From Tritrichomonas musculus (lineage: Eukaryota > Parabasalia > Tritrichomonadida > Tritrichomonadidae), in the NCBI GenBank assembly GCA_039105265.1, contig JAPFFF010000269.1:1-28395 (forward strand): 28,395 bases of DNA, read 5' to 3'. Below the pieces are notes generated by a model that was given only the letters and a program-made list of their open reading frames with translations, searched no databases and was not told where the DNA came from. Each line of letters starts with the position of its first letter. Positions within the stretch are counted from its first letter, which is position 1. The position numbers and the translations under genes were made by a program. Below, one piece after another: positions 22,747-28,395 of the stretch.

Positions 22747-23650
22747 ATTGCAGTTGCAGCTGAATCTAATGGTTCAATTGCAGTTGTAGCTGAATCTGAT
22801 GGTTCAAATTGTAGTTTTAGCTGAATCTAATGGTTCAATTGCAGTTGTAGCTGAATCTGATGGTTCAATTGCAGTTGTAGTTTAATCTAATGGTTCAATT
22901 GCAGTTGTAGTTTAATCTGATGGTTCAAATTGCAGTTGCAGCTGAATCTAATGGTTCAAATTGCAGTTGTAGTTTAATCTGATGGTTCAATTGCAGTTGT
23001 AGCTGAATCTGATGGTTCAATTGCAGTTGTAGTTTAATCTGATGGTTCAAATTGCAGTTGTAGCTGAATCTGATGGTTCAAATTGCAGTTGTAGCTGAAT
23101 CTAATGGTTCAATTGCAGTTGTAGTTTATTCTGATGGTTCAATTGCAGTTGCAGCTGAATCTAATGGTTCAATTGCAGTTGTAGCTGAATCTGATGGTTC
23201 AAATTGTAGTTTTAGCTGAATCTAATGGTTCAATTGCAGTTGTAGCTGAATCTGATGGTTCAATTGCAGTTGTAGTTTAATCTAATGGTTCAATTGCAGT
23301 TGTAGTTTAATCTGATGGTTCAAATTGCAGTTGCAGCTGAATCTAATGGTTCAAATTGCAGTTGTAGTTTAATCTGATGGTTCAATTGCAGTTGCAGCTG
23401 AATCTAATGGTTCAATTGCAGTTGTAGCTGAATCTGATGGTTCAATTGCAGTTGCAGCTGAATCTAATGGTTCAAATTGCAGTTGCAGCTGAATCTGATG
23501 GTTCAAATTGCAGTTGTAGCTGAATCTAATGGTTCAATTGCAGTTGTAGCTGAATCTGATGGTTCAATTGCAGTTGCAGCTGAATCTAATGGTTCAATTG
23601 CAGTTGTAGCTGAATCTGATGGTTCAAATTGTAGTTTTAGCTGAATCTAA
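22747..23650. repeat. GTAGTTTTAG cluster, copy 2
   Basis: GTAGTTTTAG monomers at 22808, 23203 and 23628, each 6175 bp after its counterpart in copy 1. TTTATTCT at 23124 lies between the first two, as at 16949. Confidence 0.82.
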
Positions 23651-23943
23651 TGGTTCAATTGCAGTTGTAGCTGAATCTGATGGTTCAATTGCAGTTGTAG
23701 TTTAATCTAATGGTTCAATTGCAGTTGTAGTTTAATCTGATGGTTCAAATTGCAGTTGCAGCTGAATCTAATGGTTCAAATTGCAGTTGTAGTTTAATCT
23801 GATGGTTCAATTGCAGTTGTAGCTGAATCTGATGGTTCAATTGCAGTTGTAGTTTAATCTGATGGTTCAAATTGCAGTTGTAGCTGAATCTGATGGTTCA
23901 AATTGCAGTTGTAGCTGAATCTAATGGTTCAATTGCAGTTGTA

Positions 23944-24889
23944 GTTTATTCTGATGGTTCAAATTGCAGTTGTAGTTTAATCTAATGGTTCAATTGCAGT
24001 TGTAGTTTAATCTAATGGTTCAATTGCAGTTGTAGTTTAATCTGATGGTTCAATTGCAGTTGTAGTTTAATCTGATGGTTCAAATTGCAGTTGTAGCTGA
24101 ATCTGATGGTTCAAATTGCAGTTGTAGTTTAATCTGATGGTTCAATTGCAGTTGTAGTTTAATCTGATGGTTCAAATTGCAGTTGTAGCTGAATCTAATG
24201 GTTCAACTGCAGTTGTAGTTTAATCTGATGGTTCAATTGCAGTTGTAGCTGAATCTGATGGTTCAAATTGCAGTTGTAGTTTAATCTAATGGTTCAAATT
24301 GCAGTTGTAGCTGAATCTGATGGTTCAATTGCAGTTGTAGTTTAATCTGATGGTTCAAATTGCAGTTGTAGTTTAATCTGATGATTCAATTGCAGTTGTA
24401 GTTTAATCTGATGGTTCAAATTGCAGTTGCAGCTGAATCTAATGGTTCAATTGCAGTTGTAGTTTAATCTGATGGTTCAATTGCAGTTGTAGCTGAATCT
24501 GATGGTTCAAATTGCAGTTGTAGTTTAATCTGATGGTTCAATTGCAGTTGTAGTTTAATCTGATGGTTCAAATTGCAGTTGTAGCTGAATCTAATGGTTC
24601 AACTGCAGTTGTAGTTTAATCTGATGGTTCAATTGCAGTTGTAGCTGAATCTGATGGTTCAAATTGCAGTTGTAGTTTAATCTAATGGTTCAAATTGCAG
24701 TTGTAGTTTAATCTAATGGTTCAAATTGCAGTTGTAGCTGAATCTGATGGTTCAATTGCAGTTGTAGTTTAATCTGATGGTTCAAATTGCAGTTGTAGTT
24801 TAATCTGATGATTCAATTGCAGTTGTAGTTTAATCTGATGGTTCAAATTGCAGTTGCAGCTGAATCTGATGGTTCAATTGCAGTTGTAG
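23944..24889. repeat. B module, copy 2b
   Basis: CAACTG monomers at 24204 and 24600. It has the common four-monomer arrangement after TTTATTCT, unlike copy 1b. It ends at the same TTTAAT-to-CTGAAT switch (24890) as copy 1b (18746). Confidence 0.85.
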
Positions 24890-25162
24890 CTGAATCTGAT
24901 GGTTCAATTGCAGTTGTAGTTTAATCTAATGGTTCAATTGCAGTTGTAGTTTAATCTGATGGTTCAAATTGCAGTTGCAGCTGAATCTAATGGTTCAAAT
25001 TGCAGTTGTAGTTTAATCTGATGGTTCAATTGCAGTTGTAGCTGAATCTGATGGTTCAATTGCAGTTGTAGTTTAATCTGATGGTTCAAATTGCAGTTGT
25101 AGCTGAATCTGATGGTTCAAATTGCAGTTGTAGCTGAATCTAATGGTTCAATTGCAGTTGTA

Positions 25163-26116
25163 GTTTATTCTGATGGTTCAAATTGCAGTTGTAGTTTAAT
25201 CTAATGGTTCAATTGCAGTTGTAGTTTAATCTAATGGTTCAATTGCAGTTGTAGTTTAATCTGATGGTTCAATTGCAGTTGTAGTTTAATCTGATGGTTC
25301 AAATTGCAGTTGTAGCTGAATCTGATGGTTCAAATTGCAGTTGTAGTTTAATCTGATGGTTCAATTGCAGTTGTAGTTTAATCTGATGGTTCAAATTGCA
25401 GTTGTAGCTGAATCTAATGGTTCAACTGCAGTTGTAGTTTAATCTGATGGTTCAATTGCAGTTGTAGCTGAATCTGATGGTTCAAATTGCAGTTGTAGTT
25501 TAATCTAATGGTTCAAATTGCAGTTGTAGCTGAATCTGATGGTTCAATTGCAGTTGTAGTTTAATCTGATGGTTCAAATTGCAGTTGTAGTTTAATCTGA
25601 TGATTCAATTGCAGTTGTAGTTTAATCTGATGGTTCAAATTGCAGTTGCAGCTGAATCTAATGGTTCAATTGCAGTTGTAGTTTAATCTGATGGTTCAAT
25701 TGCAGTTGTAGCTGAATCTGATGGTTCAAATTGCAGTTGTAGTTTAATCTGATGGTTCAATTGCAGTTGTAGTTTAATCTGATGGTTCAAATTGCAGTTG
25801 TAGCTGAATCTAATGGTTCAACTGCAGTTGTAGTTTAATCTGATGGTTCAATTGCAGTTGTAGCTGAATCTGATGGTTCAAATTGCAGTTGTAGTTTAAT
25901 CTAATGGTTCAAATTGCAGTTGTAGTTTAATCTAATGGTTCAAATTGCAGTTGTAGCTGAATCTGATGGTTCAATTGCAGTTGTAGTTTAATCTGATGGT
26001 TCAAATTGCAGTTGTAGTTTAATCTGATGATTCAATTGCAGTTGTAGTTTAATCTGATGGTTCAAATTGCAGTTGCAGCTGAATCTGATGGTTCAATTGC
26101 AGTTGTAGTTTAATCT
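25163..26116. repeat. B module, copy 2c
   Basis: TTTATTCT at 25163, CAACTG monomers at 25423 and 25819, GATAGTTC at 26117, so 954 bp as in copies 1a, 1c and 2a. Confidence 0.85.
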
Positions 26117-26419
26117 GATAGTTCAATTGCAGTTGTAGTTTAATCTGATGGTTCAATTGCAGTTGTAGTTTAATCTGATGGTTCAATTGCAGTTGTAGTT
26201 TAATCTGATGGTTCAAATTGCAGTTGTAGCTGAATCTGATGGTTCAAATTGCAGTTACAGCTGAATCTAATGGTTCAATCGCAGTTGTAGTTTAATCTGA
26301 TGGTTCAAATTGCAGTTGTAGTTTAATCTGATGGTTCAATTGCAGTTGTAGTTTAATCTGATGGTTCAATTGCAGTTGTAGTTTAATCTGATGGTTCAAT
26401 TGCAGTTGTAGTTTAATCT

Positions 26420-28395
26420 GATGGTTCAAATTGCAGTTGTAGCTGAATCTGATGGTTCAAATTGCAGTTGTAGTTTAATCTGATGGTTCAATTGCAGTTG
26501 TAGCTGAATCTGATGGTTCAATTGAAGTTGCAGCTGAATCTAATGGTTCAATTGCAGTTGTAGTTTAATCTGATGGTTCAAATTGCAGTTGCAGCTGAAT
26601 CTAATGGTTCAAATTGCAGTTGTAGTTTAATCTGATGGTTCAATTGCAGTTGTAGCTGAATCTGATGGTTCAATTGCAGTTGCAGCTGAATCTAATGGTT
26701 CAATTGCAGTTGTAGCTGAATCTGATGGTTCAAATTGTAGTTTTAGCTGAATCTAATGGTTCAATTGCAGTTGTAGCTGAATCTGATGGTTCAATTGCAG
26801 TTGTAGTTTAATCTAATGGTTCAATTGCAGTTGTAGTTTAATCTGATGGTTCAAATTGCAGTTGCAGCTGAATCTAATGGTTCAAATTGCAGTTGTAGTT
26901 TAATCTGATGGTTCAATTGCAGTTGTAGCTGAATCTGATGGTTCAATTGCAGTTGTAGTTTAATCTGATGGTTCAAATTGCAGTTGTAGCTGAATCTGAT
27001 GGTTCAAATTGCAGTTGTAGCTGAATCTAATGGTTCAATTGCAGTTGTAGTTTATTCTGATGGTTCAAATTGCAGTTGTAGTTTAATCTAATGGTTCAAT
27101 TGCAGTTGTAGTTTAATCTAATGGTTCAATTGCAGTTGTAGTTTAATCTGATGGTTCAATTGCAGTTGTAGTTTAATCTGATGGTTCAAATTGCAGTTGT
27201 AGCTGAATCTGATGGTTCAAATTGCAGTTGTAGTTTAATCTGATGGTTCAATTGCAGTTGTAGTTTAATCTGATGGTTCAAATTGCAGTTGTAGCTGAAT
27301 CTAATGGTTCAACTGCAGTTGTAGTTTAATCTGATGGTTCAATTGCAGTTGTAGCTGAATCTGATGGTTCAAATTGCAGTTGTAGTTTAATCTAATGGTT
27401 CAAATTGCAGTTGTAGCTGAATCTGATGGTTCAATTGCAGTTGTAGTTTAATCTGATGGTTCAAATTGCAGTTGTAGTTTAATCTGATGATTCAATTGCA
27501 GTTGTAGTTTAATCTGATGGTTCAAATTGCAGTTGCAGCTGAATCTAATGGTTCAATTGCAGTTGTAGTTTAATCTGATGGTTCAATTGCAGTTGTAGCT
27601 GAATCTGATGGTTCAAATTGCAGTTGTAGTTTAATCTGATGGTTCAATTGCAGTTGTAGTTTAATCTGATGGTTCAAATTGCAGTTGTAGCTGAATCTAA
27701 TGGTTCAACTGCAGTTGTAGTTTAATCTGATGGTTCAATTGCAGTTGTAGCTGAATCTGATGGTTCAAATTGCAGTTGTAGTTTAATCTAATGGTTCAAA
27801 TTGCAGTTGTAGTTTAATCTAATGGTTCAAATTGCAGTTGTAGCTGAATCTGATGGTTCAATTGCAGTTGTAGTTTAATCTGATGGTTCAAATTGCAGTT
27901 GTAGTTTAATCTGATGATTCAATTGCAGTTGTAGTTTAATCTGATGGTTCAAATTGCAGTTGCAGCTGAATCTGATGGTTCAATTGCAGTTGTAGTTTAA
28001 TCTGATAGTTCAATTGCAGTTGTAGTTTAATCTGATGGTTCAATTGCAGTTGTAGCTGAATCTGATGGTTCAATTGCAGTTGTAGTTTAATCTGATAATT
28101 CAATTGCAGTTGTAGTTTAATCTGATGGTTCAATTGCAGTTGTAGTTTAATCTGATGGTTCAATTGCAGTTGTAGTTTAATCTGATGGTTCAATTGCAGT
28201 TGTAGTTTAATCTGATGGTTCAATTGCAGTTGTAGTTTAATCTGATGGTTCAAATTGCAGTTGTAGCTGAATCTGATGGTTCAATTGCAGTTGTAGTTTA
28301 ATCTGATAATTCAATTGCAGTTGTAGTTTAATCTGATGGTTCAAATTGCGGTTGTAGTTTAATCTGATGGTTCAAATTGCAGTTGTAGCTGAATC
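26420..28395. repeat. Family B higher-order repeat, copy 3 (partial)
   Basis: Starts the third copy, 6144 bp after 20276, and runs to the window edge, covering about the first 1.98 kb of the repeat. GTAGTTTTAG is at 26734, TTTATTCT at 27050, CAACTG monomers at 27310 and 27706, GATAGTTC at 28004, GATAATTC at 28305 and GCGGTTG at 28348. The last bases match those ending at 22251 in copy 2, so the array continues past the window. Confidence 0.88.
27050..28003. repeat. B module, copy 3a
   Basis: TTTATTCT to GATAGTTC, 954 bp, with CAACTG monomers at 27310 and 27706. It has the CTGAAT linker after the AATGG 31-mer, as in copy 2a. Confidence 0.85.

Larger units (their letters stand above)
20276..26419. 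repeat. Family B higher-order repeat, copy 2 (6144 bp)
   Basis: Corresponds to copy 1 throughout. The offset is 6175 up to 23944 (TTTATTCT 17769/23944) and 6144 from 25163 (19019/25163), because copy 2 has four monomers where copy 1 has five after the middle TTTATTCT. Marker order is otherwise the same, including the single CAATCGCAG monomer (20131/26275). The 105-codon reverse open stretch at 15617-15934 is unchanged at the protein level at 21792-22109. Divergence is thus very low, which points to recent amplification or strong homogenisation. Confidence 0.9.
1..28395. repeat. Satellite array, 30/31-bp monomer, whole window
   Basis: Every line of the window reads as head-to-tail copies of one monomer, with no reversed copies and no foreign insert. 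A canonical 30-bp copy is at 2118-2147: linker TTTAATCT, block GATGGTT, core CAATTGCAGTTGTAG. The 31-bp class has one extra A in the core (CAAATTG). The two classes are interspersed, averaging about 30.4 bp, so roughly 930 copies by estimate. Substitutions concentrate at a few sites and recur in fixed combinations; only a handful of changes are private to one monomer. The canonical unit has 10 G+C of 30, with 13 T against 7 A and 7 G against 3 C. No unique flank is present, so the true array is longer at both ends. I do not recognise the monomer as a named satellite family; a centromeric, pericentromeric or subtelomeric location is inference. Confidence 0.98.

Noticed and set aside
1-28395. 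CRISPR array
   Set aside because: Monomers are directly adjacent and no unique spacers separate the repeats; the units vary at fixed sites in recurring combinations, as in a satellite.
1-28395. Telomeric repeat or rRNA spacer repeat
   Set aside because: The 30/31-bp unit contains no short G-rich telomere motif, and no rRNA gene sequence is present in the window.
1-28395. Transposon or retroelement insertions within the array
   Set aside because: I saw no break in the monomer pattern, no terminal repeats and no coding remnants; all irregularities are whole-monomer gains, losses or single substitutions.
1-28395. CAGTTG/CAATTG/CAGCTG as functional MYB or E-box regulatory sites
   Set aside because: The motifs fit loose consensus patterns, but they occur in nearly every monomer simply because the monomer contains them. 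No promoter or gene is nearby to regulate.
14101-28395. The near-identical 6.1-kb copies as an assembly duplication
   Set aside because: Not fully excluded, but the copies differ (31-bp difference near 17776-17927, linker switch at 15097), which argues for real distinct copies. Spanning long reads would settle it.
1-28395. Naming the satellite or the species
   Set aside because: I do not recognise the monomer, and with no gene or unique flank there is no basis for a clade below eukaryotes.

Overview
The whole window is one uninterrupted tandem array of a short satellite. The monomer is 30 or 31 bp, always in the same orientation, roughly 930 copies by estimate from length. I see no gene, RNA gene, transposon, CRISPR array or unique flanking sequence on either strand. 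A canonical 30-bp copy lies at 2118-2147. The 31-bp class differs by one extra A (CAAATTG instead of CAATTG). The DNA is about one third GC, strongly T-over-A and G-over-C on the given strand, and almost free of CpG. A 28-kb array with nested higher-order repeats indicates a eukaryotic chromosome (heterochromatin, centromeric, pericentromeric or subtelomeric). Nothing in it identifies the clade.

Monomers differ at a few fixed sites, and the variants form a readable code. Sites: the linker (TTTAATCT, CTGAATCT, ATTAATCT, TTCAATCT, TTTATTCT, CTGAAACT), the next block (GATGG, AATGG, GATGA, GATAA, GATAG, GATTG, ATTGATTAAA), the 30/31 switch, and the GCAGTTGTAG block (GAAGTTGCAG, GCAGTTGCAG, GCGGTTGTAG, ACAGTTACAG, GTAGTTTTAG). 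The order of these variants shows three layers of organisation.

Region by region: 1-1257 is a distinct leading block with AATGGTTAAA and GATTGTTC variants. About 1.26-13.23 kb is family A: units of 1.9-2.4 kb marked by CTGAAACT (at 1271, 3303, 3547, 5458, 7399, 9761, 11672) and by ATTGATTAAA monomers; a 3.6-kb stretch of it recurs at a 6214-bp offset (6184 after loss of one monomer). About 13.23-14.10 kb is a junction. From 14.10 kb to the end is family B, a clear higher-order repeat of 6175 then 6144 bp, with two full copies and a partial third. B lacks the A markers and has its own (TTTATTCT, GATAGTTC, paired AATGGTTCAACTG monomers 396 bp apart).

A and B are related. A 1.09-kb block at 6218-7305 in A reappears at 13522-14609 at the junction and, largely, inside every B repeat. 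This suggests B was amplified from an A-like segment. Short-scale changes (one-monomer gains and losses, a 244-bp duplication, a 90-bp trimer expansion) show ongoing unequal exchange or conversion. Open frames in the array exist because 30 is a multiple of three; I do not regard any as a gene.
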